This document shows positions 8,432 through 17,239 of a stretch of 64,000 nucleotides of DNA, piece after piece. The stretch comes from Saprospira grandis str. Lewin (GTDB lineage: Bacteria > Bacteroidota > Bacteroidia > Chitinophagales > Saprospiraceae): assembly GCF_000250635.1 (NCBI RefSeq), contig NC_016940.1, positions 2,218,001 to 2,282,000 on the forward strand, in the 5' to 3' direction. The notes beneath the pieces are model-generated. The model was not told where the DNA came from and searched no databases. It saw only the letters and a program-made list of their open reading frames with translations. The position numbers and the translations under genes were made by a program. The number at the start of each line of letters is the position of its first letter. Within the stretch, counting starts at the first letter, position 1.

Positions 8432-8557
8432 TTAAGAGTTGGCAGAAATGGAGAAGGTGGGGCAGCCACCGCAACGATTGGCTCGGCAACTAGACAATAA
8501 GGCCATCAGACTGAGGCTGAGGGCAAAAACGAAGAGAAGCTTTTTGTGCTTTTTCAT
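8432..8557 (-). CDS. Tiny lipoprotein with CPTF motif
   Basis: 41 residues starting at the ATG at 8557: basic start (KKHKK), hydrophobic LLFVFALSLSLMALLSSC with lipobox LSSC and Cys24, and a tail RANRCGGCPTFSISANS. It is first in a probable operon with the second tiny lipoprotein (12 bp downstream), galE and a secreted protein. In-frame codons upstream of 8557 fall in repeat-adjacent sequence and give no better start. Mature peptides would be about 17-18 residues, lipid-anchored in the envelope. Confidence 0.62.
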   Translation of the reverse strand: MKKHKKLLFVFALSLSLMALLSSCRANRCGGCPTFSISANS

Positions 8558-8591
8558 ATTTTTCTGTTTTATTCGCAAGCTAAATGATTCC

Positions 8592-8760
8592 TTTTTTTTG
8601 GGGCCTCCCCTCGCCCTCAAGGGCTCGGGGCGCTACGTTTCAGGGCTCGCTATTCGCTCGGCCCTTCGCCAGCTTTGCTGGCTCGGTCTGGCCTGAGGCC
8701 CCCCTTTCACATCGCTAGGCCATTTTGGCCCTTTGGGCCAAGGCGGCAAAGCCGCCTCCT
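8592..8760 (-). repeat. Interspersed modular repeat, copy 4
   Basis: The TTTTTTTTGGGGCC end faces the start of the tiny lipoprotein operon. The core variant read on the minus strand is GGGCCGAGCGAATAGCGAGC. CATCGCTAGGCC and a GGCGGC AAA GCCGCC hairpin lie at the far end. Confidence 0.85.
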
Positions 8761-8779
8761 TAGCTAAACCATAAACGCC

Positions 8780-9853
8780 ATGCCAAAGCGAAAACGTATT
8801 CTATTTACGGCTTTAAATTGGGGCTTGGGCCATGCCAGCCGAAGTATTCCGCTCATTCAGAAGGCTATAGCTCTTGGTTTGCAACCTTATTTGGCCGCTG
8901 AAGGAGAGGCTTTGGCCCTTTGGCAAGCGCAGTTTCCCAATTTGCCACATATAGCGTTGCCGGCCTACAATATACGGTATCCCAGCCAAAATATGAGTTG
9001 GAACATGGCCCTACAACTGCCGCAGATTCTCCGTGCCATGGCCAAGGAGCAAGCCCTCTTGCCGAAGTTAGTAAATAAATATCAGATCTCGCTCTTGCTC
9101 AATGATAATCGCTATGGATGTTATTTGGCTAGTTTGCCTAGTGCCTTTTTGGGCCATCAGCTGCGGATAGCCTTTCCCTATAGTTGGCAAAAGGCCCTTT
9201 TTCAGCCCATTAACCGTTATTTGCTACAAAAGCACCGGCTCATTTGGCTACCTGATTATGAGGGAGAGGGGAACTTATCGGGGGACTTAGGGCAGGGCCT
9301 GCCTTGGTCCAATATTCGTTATATTGGTCCTTTGTCTAGGCTGCCCACTACAGCCCTTCAACAGAAAGATTATGAGATCGTTGCGCTTTTGTCTGGACCA
9401 GAGCCACAGCGGCAGTATTTAGAAAATGAGTTGCGGCAAAAGTTGGCCCAATTGCCCCAAAAAAGCCTAATCATTAGAGGGAAAATAGGGGAGGAGGGGG
9501 AGCAACTGAGCGGAGATTATCCCCATATTTTGCCTTATGCAGGGGGCCGAGAGCTCTCTAGCTATCTGCTTTCGGCCCAGCTACTCATATTGAGGGGAGG
9601 CTATAGCAGTTTGATGGATTTGGCCCAGCTAAAGGCGGGGGCGATGCTGCTTTGTCCCACCCCAGGCCAAACAGAACAAGAATATCTGGCCCAAAAACTA
9701 GGGCAACAGGGCCGAGCGCAGCAGCAGGCACAGGGGCAATTGGATGTGGGCCAAGCTTGGGCCCAAAAAGAGCAAAAGCTTCCGAATTGGCCCCAAAAAG
9801 CAGCCATAGATTTGGCCCCCTTCTTTGCAGAACTAGTAGATTTGGCCCAGTAG
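8780..9853 (+). CDS. MurG-like (GT28-type) glycosyltransferase
   Basis: 357 residues. The N-terminus has the nucleotide-sugar transferase pattern FTALNWGLGHASRSIPLI (6-23). The C-terminal half has the GT28 donor-binding region around LILRGGYSSLMDLAQLKA followed by LLCPTPGQTEQEYLAQKL. This GT-B architecture is shared with MurG and diacylglycerol glucosyltransferases; Bacteroidota carry a stand-alone group of this kind whose acceptor is unknown. It lacks MurG context such as other mur genes. The last ~50 residues are rich in Gln and Ala. The stop is followed at once by an interspersed repeat. Confidence 0.75.
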   Translation: MPKRKRILFTALNWGLGHASRSIPLIQKAIALGLQPYLAAEGEALALWQAQFPNLPHIALPAYNIRYPSQNMSWNMALQLPQILRAMAKEQALLPKLVNKYQISLLLNDNRYGCYLASLPSAFLGHQLRIAFPYSWQKALFQPINRYLLQKHRLIWLPDYEGEGNLSGDLGQGLPWSNIRYIGPLSRLPTTALQQKDYEIVALLSGPEPQRQYLENELRQKLAQLPQKSLIIRGKIGEEGEQLSGDYPHILPYAGGRELSSYLLSAQLLILRGGYSSLMDLAQLKAGAMLLCPTPGQTEQEYLAQKLGQQGRAQQQAQGQLDVGQAWAQKEQKLPNWPQKAAIDLAPFFAELVDLAQ

Positions 9854-10026
9854 GTCCTACAGGCGGCAAAGCCGCCGCAAAGGCGCGCAGCGCCTCGGCT
9901 GAGGGATGGACAGCAGTGGCCGTTAGGCCAGACCCAGCCGCCAGAGGCGGCGCAGGGCCGAGCGAAGAGCGAGCTGCGAAACAGCCCGACCCGACCGCAG
10001 GGAGGGGCAGCCCCAAATAAAAAAAA
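9854..10026 (+). repeat. Interspersed modular repeat, copy 5
   Basis: It has a GGCGGC AAA GCCGCC hairpin at the start, CTGAGGGATGG, hairpin A (TGGCC GTTA GGCCA), hairpin B (GCCGCC AGA GGCGGC), the core variant GGGCCGAGCGAAGAGCGAGC and a GGGGCAGCCCC end plus A-tract. Confidence 0.88.
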
Positions 10027-10212
10027 CAGAAATAAAGCCTTTTGGGGAGAACAAAGCGGCGAAACTAAGGACTTAAGGACTTTGGAGAATGCTGAAAATT
10101 GAAAGAAAAACAGTAATATTACATTTTCTAAGTCTTAACTTATGGAAAGACCATTGGCCTCTGGGTAAATAGATCAAAATGAGGCTATAGGCTATTTCAG
10201 ATAACAACAACT

Positions 10213-13200
10213 ATGGCAAAGAAGAACAGAAAAGCGAGCCCTTCCCCCACAAACTTTAAAACTTATAAGATTAACTATAAGGGCCAATTGACGGTCGTTT
10301 ATCCCTTGCTTGCGGGCAGTGAGTTGGGGCAGTTTAAAAAAGACTGGCAGACCTTTAAGAAAGCTTGGCCTACTACGCCAGAGCTCTTGTTATTTAATAG
10401 CTTAGGCGATGAGGCGGCTGCTTCAGAATGGGCTAAATGGGCCGAAGAAGAAGGCGAAAACGTTCGTTATTTGGCCGATAAAGTAGCGCCCTCGGCTATA
10501 TTTGCTCAGGCTGTAGCGCAGGCGCAGGGAGAAGACCTCCTTTTTGCAGATGGGAGTCAGGGGATTGCCTTGACTAACCTTTTGGACTGGATGGATAATC
10601 GGGAAGAAGCCTTGGCGGCCAATACCATTTATTTGGGGAGCCGTAAGCATGCGGACTCTAAAAAATTGCAGGCCAAAGATGGTTTACTATTGAGCCAACT
10701 CCACAACAGCTACCTCCAATTTTGGACGCCCCTCTATCTACAAGATAGTCAGGCGCCTTTTTATTTTATGGCTAAGGCCTTGGGGCAGCAATTGGCGCAG
10801 CTTACGGTTTCGGGGCAGCAGACCGACCTTTTGCTCATGGCCCAATTGGAGGGGATTTCTATTCAAGAAATGCCCATTCGTTGGCAGCATGCCGAGCAGC
10901 GAGATACGGGCATTGGGCGCATTGCGCAGAAAACCTTTGCGGGCCTATTGGCTCGGCCCAAAAATAAAGTAAAATACTTCTTTCTCAACCCTTGGACCGA
11001 GGCCAGTAAGGCCTTGGCCAAAGAGCCCACGATTTACCGTTTTTTGTATGCGGTATCGGCCTTGCTCATCCTCTTCATTATGGCGGGCTTGAGCTTTCAG
11101 TATGGCATTACGGGAGATGAAGTCTTGCAAAAAACCTATGGGGATAATGTGTTGGCCTACTTTGAGTCGGATGGAAAAGATCGGGCTTGTATGAACCAAA
11201 GCAACCTACATTATTATGGGGGTCTTTTTGATTATTTGGCGGCTTGGTGCAACAAATATCTGGGCTGGTTTGACACCTATGACACTCGGCATTTGCTCAA
11301 TGCCTTATTTGGCTTTTTGGCCATCTTATTTACTGCTCGATTGGGTAAAGTTCTTTCTGGTCGTTGGTCTATGGCCCTACTGACCTTAGTTTTGCTCACG
11401 CTTTCGCCTCGTTTTTTTGGGCATAGCATGAACAACCCCAAAGATATTCCCTTTGCCATGGGCTATATGATGGGGATCTACTACATGATTATATTGACCA
11501 AACAACTGCCTCGTCCGTCTAGCCGAGCCCTATTGATGAGTGCCCTTGGTTTGGGGATCACCTTTAGTATGCGTTCTGGAGGAATCTTATTGATTCCCTA
11601 TTTGGGCCTATTTATGGGGAGTCGAGTTGTTTTATGCCCGCAACTGCGTCCGGCCCTCACTCAATTTAAAATTGGGCAACTGTTTCGCTATGCGGCCATC
11701 CTCTTGGGCGTATCGGGCTTAGGTTATTGGATGGGAACCTGGTATTGGCCCTATGCGCAGGAAGACATTATGAACCACCCCCTAGAGTCGCTCTCCGAGA
11801 TGACCAACTTTTCTACGGGGATTCGGATGCTTTGGGGCGGTAAGCACCTTTGGTCAGATCAGTTACCTTGGTATTATATTCCGACTTGGTTGGGGATTTC
11901 CTCGCCAATTGTAGTGCTTTTGGGCTTGCCTTTGGTGCCCTTCTTATTCTTTAGAAAGGTATTTCGGAAAAAGCAGGCCTATTACTTTAATTTGGTCCTT
12001 TTTACCGGCGTTTTTCCTGTGGCTTATGCAGTATACAAAGAGTCTTCTCTGTATGATGGCATGCGTCACTTCTTGTTTATCTATCCCATTTTGGTTTTGG
12101 CGGCGGCCTATGGCTGGTTCAATCTTATTCGGATAATTAAGCCAGCGGCGGTTCGTTATGCGGCCATAGCTGGAGTAGTGGGGCTTTTGGCCCTGCCTAC
12201 CGCTTGGATGTTCCGCAGCCACCCTTATCAATATGTCTATTTTAATGAGTTTTTTGGTGGTTTAGAGGAAGCCTATGGCTACTATGAAACCGACTACTGG
12301 ATGACCTGCATGCGCAATCTTTCGGATTGGTTGATTGAAAATGAGCCCAAGGTAAAAGCCGGCGAGGAGGTCATTGTGGCCACCAACTGCGCTAAGCCTG
12401 TAGCGCATTACTTTAGCGACTACCCCAATGTCAAGGTGCGCTATGTGCGCTATCATGAGCGGGTAAAAACGGGCTATGATTACCTACTTTCTTATTCTCG
12501 TTTTGTGAGTCATGGCTTTTTACAATCGGAAACTTGGCCCCCTGCAGAGGTGGTGCATCTAGAAGAGGTAGATGGCGTTCCTTTGGGGGCCGTGAGTAAG
12601 GCTCCTGATGGAAACAAAAAGGGCGAACTGGCCCAAAAAGCCTTTAAAGAAAAGCGTTATGCCGAAGGAATTGCCCTTTTAGAGGAAGTCTTGGCAGCCG
12701 ACCCCAAAAATGAAAGTGCCATGTTGGTCCTTTCTCAATATTATCCGCAGGTAGGGAAAATGGAAGAGATGAAAAACGTCTTGACCCGTATGCGGAACCT
12801 AGCCAATGATTACGTTAATGGCTTGGGCATGGCTGGGGTTTATTACCTAAATGCTCAGCAGCCCGATAGCGCTCGCTATTACTTTGAGCGAGCCACAACG
12901 CTTAATTACAAGTACAGCTTTGGCTATTTCCATTTAGCCAATTTGGCCCTTAAAGAAGAAAAGGATGTCAATAAGGCCCTATCCATTTGGGCCGATTTTG
13001 ATCAGTATGGGGGACAGCCCGCTCAGGGTTACCAAATTGCGGTGCAAGTGGCACAGCAAGCCAAAAACCGCCCCTATGAGCTCTATTTTAGAGCTAAGGC
13101 CTTGGCTACAGCCGGCAAGCATGTAGATGCCTATCAGTTGTTGGGCCAAGCCATTGCGGTAGACCCCAATTTTGAGCCTGCCCTCAAGGCCAAAAAGATG

Positions 13201-13266
13201 TATGACGACAATAGCCGAAGGGCTAGAGATGAAGAGGAAATGGCCCGAAAAAAAGGCGCCAAATAA
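10213..13266 (+). CDS. Large membrane glycosyltransferase-like protein with C-terminal TPRs
   Basis: 1017 residues. Residues ~15-260 look like a worn GT2 (DPM1-like) domain: it has the end pattern ISIQEMPIRWQHA but no DxD was found. A basic linker leads to about ten membrane helices (275-650) with features of the GT39/ArnT-like fold (FQYGITGDE, LSPRFFGHSMNNPKDIPFAMGY, MRHFLFIYPILVL). The loop after the helices includes YYETDYWMTCMRNLSDWL. Residues ~800-1000 form TPR-like helices (KGELAQKAFKEKRYAEGIALL, PDSARYYFERA). Enzymes of this fold use polyprenyl-phosphate sugars. The combination suggests envelope glycosylation; the acceptor is unknown. The gene has its own terminator. Confidence 0.68.
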   Translation: MAKKNRKASPSPTNFKTYKINYKGQLTVVYPLLAGSELGQFKKDWQTFKKAWPTTPELLLFNSLGDEAAASEWAKWAEEEGENVRYLADKVAPSAIFAQAVAQAQGEDLLFADGSQGIALTNLLDWMDNREEALAANTIYLGSRKHADSKKLQAKDGLLLSQLHNSYLQFWTPLYLQDSQAPFYFMAKALGQQLAQLTVSGQQTDLLLMAQLEGISIQEMPIRWQHAEQRDTGIGRIAQKTFAGLLARPKNKVKYFFLNPWTEASKALAKEPTIYRFLYAVSALLILFIMAGLSFQYGITGDEVLQKTYGDNVLAYFESDGKDRACMNQSNLHYYGGLFDYLAAWCNKYLGWFDTYDTRHLLNALFGFLAILFTARLGKVLSGRWSMALLTLVLLTLSPRFFGHSMNNPKDIPFAMGYMMGIYYMIILTKQLPRPSSRALLMSALGLGITFSMRSGGILLIPYLGLFMGSRVVLCPQLRPALTQFKIGQLFRYAAILLGVSGLGYWMGTWYWPYAQEDIMNHPLESLSEMTNFSTGIRMLWGGKHLWSDQLPWYYIPTWLGISSPIVVLLGLPLVPFLFFRKVFRKKQAYYFNLVLFTGVFPVAYAVYKESSLYDGMRHFLFIYPILVLAAAYGWFNLIRIIKPAAVRYAAIAGVVGLLALPTAWMFRSHPYQYVYFNEFFGGLEEAYGYYETDYWMTCMRNLSDWLIENEPKVKAGEEVIVATNCAKPVAHYFSDYPNVKVRYVRYHERVKTGYDYLLSYSRFVSHGFLQSETWPPAEVVHLEEVDGVPLGAVSKAPDGNKKGELAQKAFKEKRYAEGIALLEEVLAADPKNESAMLVLSQYYPQVGKMEEMKNVLTRMRNLANDYVNGLGMAGVYYLNAQQPDSARYYFERATTLNYKYSFGYFHLANLALKEEKDVNKALSIWADFDQYGGQPAQGYQIAVQVAQQAKNRPYELYFRAKALATAGKHVDAYQLLGQAIAVDPNFEPALKAKKMYDDNSRRARDEEEMARKKGAK

Positions 13267-13271
13267 AAAGC

Positions 13272-13307
13272 AAAAGGCCAGCTAGATGATCATCTAGCTG
13301 GCCTTTT
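13272..13307. terminator. Bidirectional terminator, perfect 36-nt palindrome
   Basis: AAAAGGCCAGCTAGATGA (13272-13289) pairs exactly with 13290-13307, followed by T's. It lies between convergent genes. Confidence 0.92.
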
Positions 13308-13319
13308 TTAGGCAATGCC

Positions 13320-13907
13320 TTAATGTGGAAAAGCGGCCTGATGTTGTACCCTTTGGGCCTGTACAATATGCCGCTCATTATGGTAAATCAGAAAACGTAG
13401 CATATCCCCCAAACGAAGCTTAATCAAGGGCAAAATGGCAATGCCCAACTTATAACGATTGATGTCTAAGGCTTGTGCATCGGCCAGAAAATCGCGAAAC
13501 TGCTCCTGATAGGCCAAATAAGGCTGAATAATACTGGCCGGTACATATTGGCTCTGACTAGGCTGATAGGCTTTAGGGCTTTTCATCTTTAACCCTAACT
13601 GATTGTCTTCATTGAGTTGTACGCTCTGCAGAAAACGACGGCCCAAAATCCCCGCTTTATAGTATTCTGCTTTGGGCTTTTTGGCCTTGCGCCCCTTTTT
13701 GAGGAGCTGCTCCAATGGCCCTGCATAATAGGCCGAAATAATATTGAGATGATCTAAGCATTCTCCTATACTCCAGCTCTTTGGGCTGGGCTTCCAGTTA
13801 AATTGCTGTGGACTGAGGCTGGCAAAATCCCGCTCTACAATTTCTGATAAACGCCTCAGCAAACGATCTAACTCCTGTAGAAGCTCTTTTTGTGTTTTGT
13901 TTTTCAT
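13320..13907 (-). CDS. DinB-superfamily protein
   Basis: 195 residues, a four-helix bundle of the DinB/YfiT type. It shows the family pattern FNWKPSPKSWSIGECLDHL with a metal-ligand histidine (DHL), and the C-terminal YHNERHIVQAQRV with the second histidine pair. DinB-like proteins bind a divalent metal and many act as thiol transferases; the substrate is unknown here. It is first of three minus-strand genes read toward the terminator at 13272, 59 bp after the four-helix membrane protein gene. Confidence 0.8.
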   Translation of the reverse strand: MKNKTQKELLQELDRLLRRLSEIVERDFASLSPQQFNWKPSPKSWSIGECLDHLNIISAYYAGPLEQLLKKGRKAKKPKAEYYKAGILGRRFLQSVQLNEDNQLGLKMKSPKAYQPSQSQYVPASIIQPYLAYQEQFRDFLADAQALDINRYKLGIAILPLIKLRLGDMLRFLIYHNERHIVQAQRVQHQAAFPH

Positions 13908-13966
13908 AATTGGTTGTTAAATAGCCTTTTACCCTAAGGTAAAGGCCTGCCATGGCCCAAAAGCAA

Positions 13967-14383
13967 TTAGAGGATGCTTGCTAGCAATAAATAGACGCCA
14001 GTCCCCATACTCACTAAGCCAGCTGTGACTTGGTAAGGCGCTAACTTCTTACGAAGCATTTCCGCCTTTTCTTTGGCATTTCCAGTTTCATCTTGCTCGG
14101 CAATAAATTTATTGATCATGGGGTAACTAAGCAAAAAGCCCACAACAATAGTAGCAACTACACAACCCAAAGCCATCATATAGCTAAGAATCGAGACTTG
14201 ACTATTGCCGCCAAATAGACTGAATAATCGAAGGGCGGCCAAGATAAGGGCAACTAAGCCAATCATGGCCTGATAGGGGCTGAGTTTCTCAATGATGTCT
14301 TTGGCATCGGGCAAACGCTCAATGACAAAGTTAGAGGCCGCCAAAAGGCCAGAAACAATTCCCGCTAAAGCTAATAGAAACAT
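13967..14383 (-). CDS. Four-helix membrane protein with internal duplication
   Basis: 138 residues and about four hydrophobic segments. The two halves share a motif: LSPYQAMIGLVALILAALRLF (about 34-54) and LAPYQVTAGLVSMGTGVYLLL (about 115-135), which points to an ancient duplication of a two-helix unit. A charged loop (EQDETGNAKEKAEMLRKK) separates the halves. No family was recognised. It lies between the beta-propeller gene and the DinB-like gene on the same strand; all three may share a transcript. Confidence 0.65.
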   Translation of the reverse strand: MFLLALAGIVSGLLAASNFVIERLPDAKDIIEKLSPYQAMIGLVALILAALRLFSLFGGNSQVSILSYMMALGCVVATIVVGFLLSYPMINKFIAEQDETGNAKEKAEMLRKKLAPYQVTAGLVSMGTGVYLLLASIL

Positions 14384-14443
14384 AGAATTCTGTCTTTTTT
14401 AGTTCATCAAAATGGTCAATCTCCTATAATACAAAAAAACAAC

Positions 14444-16138
14444 TTATTTCTGTCCCTCTTTTGTTCCTTCCAAGGGCTGTAGTTCGCCTTTCCAATAGCG
14501 CTTGAGCTTGCCATTTCTCGGATTAACCTCTGTTTTGCCATAAATGGAGTTGACCCGCTTTGTGGGCGCACTACTACGGCCCAAGCAATAGAGGTTGCCG
14601 TCTCTAGAAGCAATGAAAATACGCCCCTGGTCCACAAATGGAGTCGCTTCGGCACTAAATTCTTGCTTGTCGAGTAGCTTGAAGTTCATCTCTTTGTCAA
14701 ACTCAAAGAGGTAGAAGCCCTGATAGGTGGGCACCGCCGCCCGATTGCCAATAATAATCGGACTCGCAATGGCTGGCCCCGTCCGATGTTTGTAATAGAC
14801 TTTTGGGGTGGCTACTTTGCGCTCGCCATCAAAAAGGGTCACTTTTTGGGTATCGAGTTTATTGAGGTCAAAGAAGTAGGTGTAGCCGTCAATGCCAATG
14901 GTGGCCCCAATATGCGGATGCCCCTTCACTCGAGTCGCTTCATTGGTGGCCGCGGTCCCAATCACTCCGCCTAACCAACCCACAAACCGACGGTTTTTTA
15001 CGGGCATGTACCAAACGGTGGCTTCTTCGGGCTTTTTGCTGGGGTCTAGCTTGAGAATCCCGCCCTGCCCTTTGATGTATTGCTTCTCTACAGAAACTAA
15101 AATACAGCTGTCGTCGGTCACTACTGGCGAGCCGTCAATGTCCGAGCCAATGAAGTATTCCCAGTCCATGCCCGGCTTTTTCATGTTGTAGCCCCAAACT
15201 CGACCCGATCCAGAAGCTAGGTAAATATGGTCTCTCAAACGAACGGGAGAGGCTTCCGAAACGACATTGCCCCCATGTACGCTAGCATCAATGTCTCGGT
15301 ATAAGGTGTCCTGAAAACGATAAAATTCAGGCTGCAAAAGCCCGTCTTTCATTTTTGCCGCCTTGGGGTCTGGATTGAAAACAGTGAAAATGCTGGTTTC
15401 TAAGGGCAAATAAGCGGTATCGTTAATAATTAAGGCCGAACCATCTACATCTCGGCTATAACAACGGGTTCTGGGCGAGTTTACTCGCCAACGCTCTTCT
15501 CCCGTAAAATAAGAGATGGCCCGATAACAGTCTACAATGGGGGCATTGAGCTTGCCGCCCGCTCTGGTCCCCTGCAAAACCAAAACCCGATCCTTGAGCG
15601 AATCTGCATTATGGTTGATCCAAAGACTACCCGTTCCTTTTACCACATCATCAAAACGGTATTGCCAAAGGACTTCCCCCGTTTCATAGTCGATCTTTTT
15701 AAGCCGATGGTCAAAGGCGCCCTGAATAATATATTTTTTGCCATTTTCAATCACAATCAAGGGCTGGCCGGTCCAACCCGCTCCACTCCAGTTCTTAATG
15801 GTGCGCCCAACCTGGGTTTTTCCAGAACCTAAAGTAAGTTGCCAAATGATGTCTAGTTTGTCGGGCAAACTATCGCCATAATAATTCCGCCGCTCATTGC
15901 TCAAATAGGTGGGATTGACCAGTTCAATGGAGAAGCTATCGCCCTCTTCATCCACAAAATCAATGCGGTTGGGGTCGGGAAAAAGGGGCCTGGGCAGACT
16001 ATCTATGCCGCTGCTATCTGGCCTGCTAATCACTTCTTTGTTTTGTACAAAGTAGGCGGGTAGGTCCATAAAATAGGCTGCTGCAGCAAGGCCGCCAAGG
16101 CCCAAAATGGCCAGAATAATGGCTAAAGGGGAACGCAT
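14444..16138 (-). CDS. Membrane-anchored PQQ-type beta-propeller protein
   Basis: 564 residues from the ATG at 16138, preferred over one 13 codons upstream because it opens directly with the signal anchor MRSPLAIILAILGLGGLAAAAYF. The rest is a periplasmic beta-propeller with quinoprotein-like repeats: KKIDYETGEVLWQYRFDD, YRAISYFTGEERWRV, DIDGSPVVTDD, GRIFIASRDGNLYCLG. No cofactor-binding residues typical of PQQ dehydrogenases were identified, so it is more likely a structural or binding propeller like BamB relatives. A CAAAATA promoter-like motif lies 37-43 nt upstream. Confidence 0.75.
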   Translation of the reverse strand: MRSPLAIILAILGLGGLAAAAYFMDLPAYFVQNKEVISRPDSSGIDSLPRPLFPDPNRIDFVDEEGDSFSIELVNPTYLSNERRNYYGDSLPDKLDIIWQLTLGSGKTQVGRTIKNWSGAGWTGQPLIVIENGKKYIIQGAFDHRLKKIDYETGEVLWQYRFDDVVKGTGSLWINHNADSLKDRVLVLQGTRAGGKLNAPIVDCYRAISYFTGEERWRVNSPRTRCYSRDVDGSALIINDTAYLPLETSIFTVFNPDPKAAKMKDGLLQPEFYRFQDTLYRDIDASVHGGNVVSEASPVRLRDHIYLASGSGRVWGYNMKKPGMDWEYFIGSDIDGSPVVTDDSCILVSVEKQYIKGQGGILKLDPSKKPEEATVWYMPVKNRRFVGWLGGVIGTAATNEATRVKGHPHIGATIGIDGYTYFFDLNKLDTQKVTLFDGERKVATPKVYYKHRTGPAIASPIIIGNRAAVPTYQGFYLFEFDKEMNFKLLDKQEFSAEATPFVDQGRIFIASRDGNLYCLGRSSAPTKRVNSIYGKTEVNPRNGKLKRYWKGELQPLEGTKEGQK

Positions 16139-16174
16139 TTCGTTATTTTTTATACTAAGAATCAATTCGATTCG

Positions 16175-16181
16175 CAAAATA
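16175..16181 (-). promoter_or_regulatory. Candidate -7 element
   Basis: Reads TATTTTG on the minus strand, 37-43 nt before the beta-propeller gene; same string as upstream of 6201 and 23588. Confidence 0.3.
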
Positions 16182-16209
16182 CTAACTATTTTCCTGTTTG
16201 TGATGATTA

Positions 16210-16372
16210 TTTTGGGGCTTCCCCTTCGGCCCTGCGGGCCTCGGGTCGGGCTGTGCCGGGGCTCGCAAGCCTGCTCGGCCCTTCGCTTTTTTCGCTTTGC
16301 TCAAAAAGCTCGGTCTGGCCCTGCGGGCCACCCCTATCCATCCCTAAGCCGGCGGCTGCGCCGCCTCTAGAC
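16210..16372 (-). repeat. Interspersed modular repeat, copy 6a
   Basis: TTTTGGGGCTTCCCC faces the beta-propeller start; the third hairpin is GGCCC GCA GGGCC, followed by the core and a CATCCCTAAGCC far end. It is head-to-head with copy 6b; together they fill the 16139-16570 gap and no gene is seen there. Confidence 0.87.
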
Positions 16373-16422
16373 GCAGTTGGACCAAAGGGCTGGAAACAAA
16401 ATGCCCAAAGTGAAAATAAAGG

Positions 16423-16560
16423 ATGAGCGGCCCAGCGCTGCGCAGCCGTGGCCCAAAGGGCCAGACCAAAGCCGCCAAAGGCGGCTGCAGGGCCGAGCAG
16501 ACCTGCGAGCGGCGAAGCATAGCGCCGCAGCATAGCTGCGGGGGCCCCAAATCAAAAAAA
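16423..16560 (+). repeat. Interspersed modular repeat, copy 6b
   Basis: Hairpin A is GGCCC AAA GGGCC, hairpin B is GCCGCC AAA GGCGGC (16471-16485), then the core and a GGGGCCCC end with A-tract that runs into the start of the next gene at 16571. Confidence 0.88.
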
Positions 16561-16570
16561 TAAGAAAAAT

Positions 16571-17239
16571 ATGCTAGAAATAAATGGGCTAGATTACCGC
16601 CTAGGGCCCAAAGGCCCCCGACTGAAGATGGACGGTATCGCCTGGCCAAAAGGACAGTATTTGCTGCTGGGCAATGCCCAATCTCCCGAATTGCGGGCCT
16701 TTTTGGAGCTGCTGCAGGGCAGCCGAAAAACACAGCAGGGCGAGATTTTATGGGAGGGCAGCCAGAGCCTGGCGCACCGACGATGGGCCTTTCAGCATTT
16801 GTATAGCGACTTTGATTTTGGTCCAGAAAAAACCGTGATGAAGGTCTTGCGTTTTTGGGCCAGATTAGAAGGGCTGCGCCCTTGGGCCGCCCACCGTTTG
16901 GAGGAATGGGGCCTTGCGCCCAATCGTAAAATGGAGCAGTTGGGGGAGGAGCAAAAATGGGCCCTGCAGATCGTTTTGGGCCTGCAAAGAGGCGTCAGTT
17001 GGTATTTGTTGGAACGCCCATTTGCCCAGTTGAGCCCCGCCGAAGCTTGGCCCATTTTACAACTGCTAGAGCTGGCCAAAAAGCAGCATTATGGCCTCCT
17101 GCTCTGGAGCAGCCAAAGCGATAGCCAAGCCCTTTTTGGGCCAGAAAAACAGTGGCTTTGGCGAAAAGGCCAGCTGCTGCCTTTGTCTAAACTTCCCCCA
17201 GAACAAGCCATTTTTGACCGCCAAAATTATCCCGACTAA
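16571..17239 (+). CDS. Degenerate ABC ATPase-like protein
   Basis: 222 residues with the layout of an ABC ATPase (MLEINGLDYRLG, then the expected spacing of motifs) but with the nucleotide motifs destroyed. The Walker A position reads GNAQSPEL (34-41) with no GK[ST]. The signature reads LGEEQ (124-128) instead of LSGGQ. Walker B reads YLLERP, with Glu148 in place of Asp and Arg149 in place of the catalytic Glu. ATP hydrolysis is very unlikely. The frame is intact and its stop overlaps the permease start (TAATG at 17237-17241), so it is still translated with a partner. It may be a structural subunit paired with a working ATPase elsewhere. Confidence 0.7.
   Translation: MLEINGLDYRLGPKGPRLKMDGIAWPKGQYLLLGNAQSPELRAFLELLQGSRKTQQGEILWEGSQSLAHRRWAFQHLYSDFDFGPEKTVMKVLRFWARLEGLRPWAAHRLEEWGLAPNRKMEQLGEEQKWALQIVLGLQRGVSWYLLERPFAQLSPAEAWPILQLLELAKKQHYGLLLWSSQSDSQALFGPEKQWLWRKGQLLPLSKLPPEQAIFDRQNYPD

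Noticed and set aside
9585-10020. Open frames of 120-145 codons on both strands around the repeat at 9.85-10.03 kb
   Set aside because: They cover the 3' end of the glycosyltransferase gene and the GC-rich repeat; stop codons are rare there by composition. No start context, and the same happens at other repeats (1.1, 3.2, 16.3, 21.3, 26.8, 37.9, 60.5 kb).
16571-17239. Degenerate ATPase as a pseudogene
   Set aside because: There is no frameshift or stop, the length is normal, and it is coupled to the permease start; kept as a gene with lost motifs.
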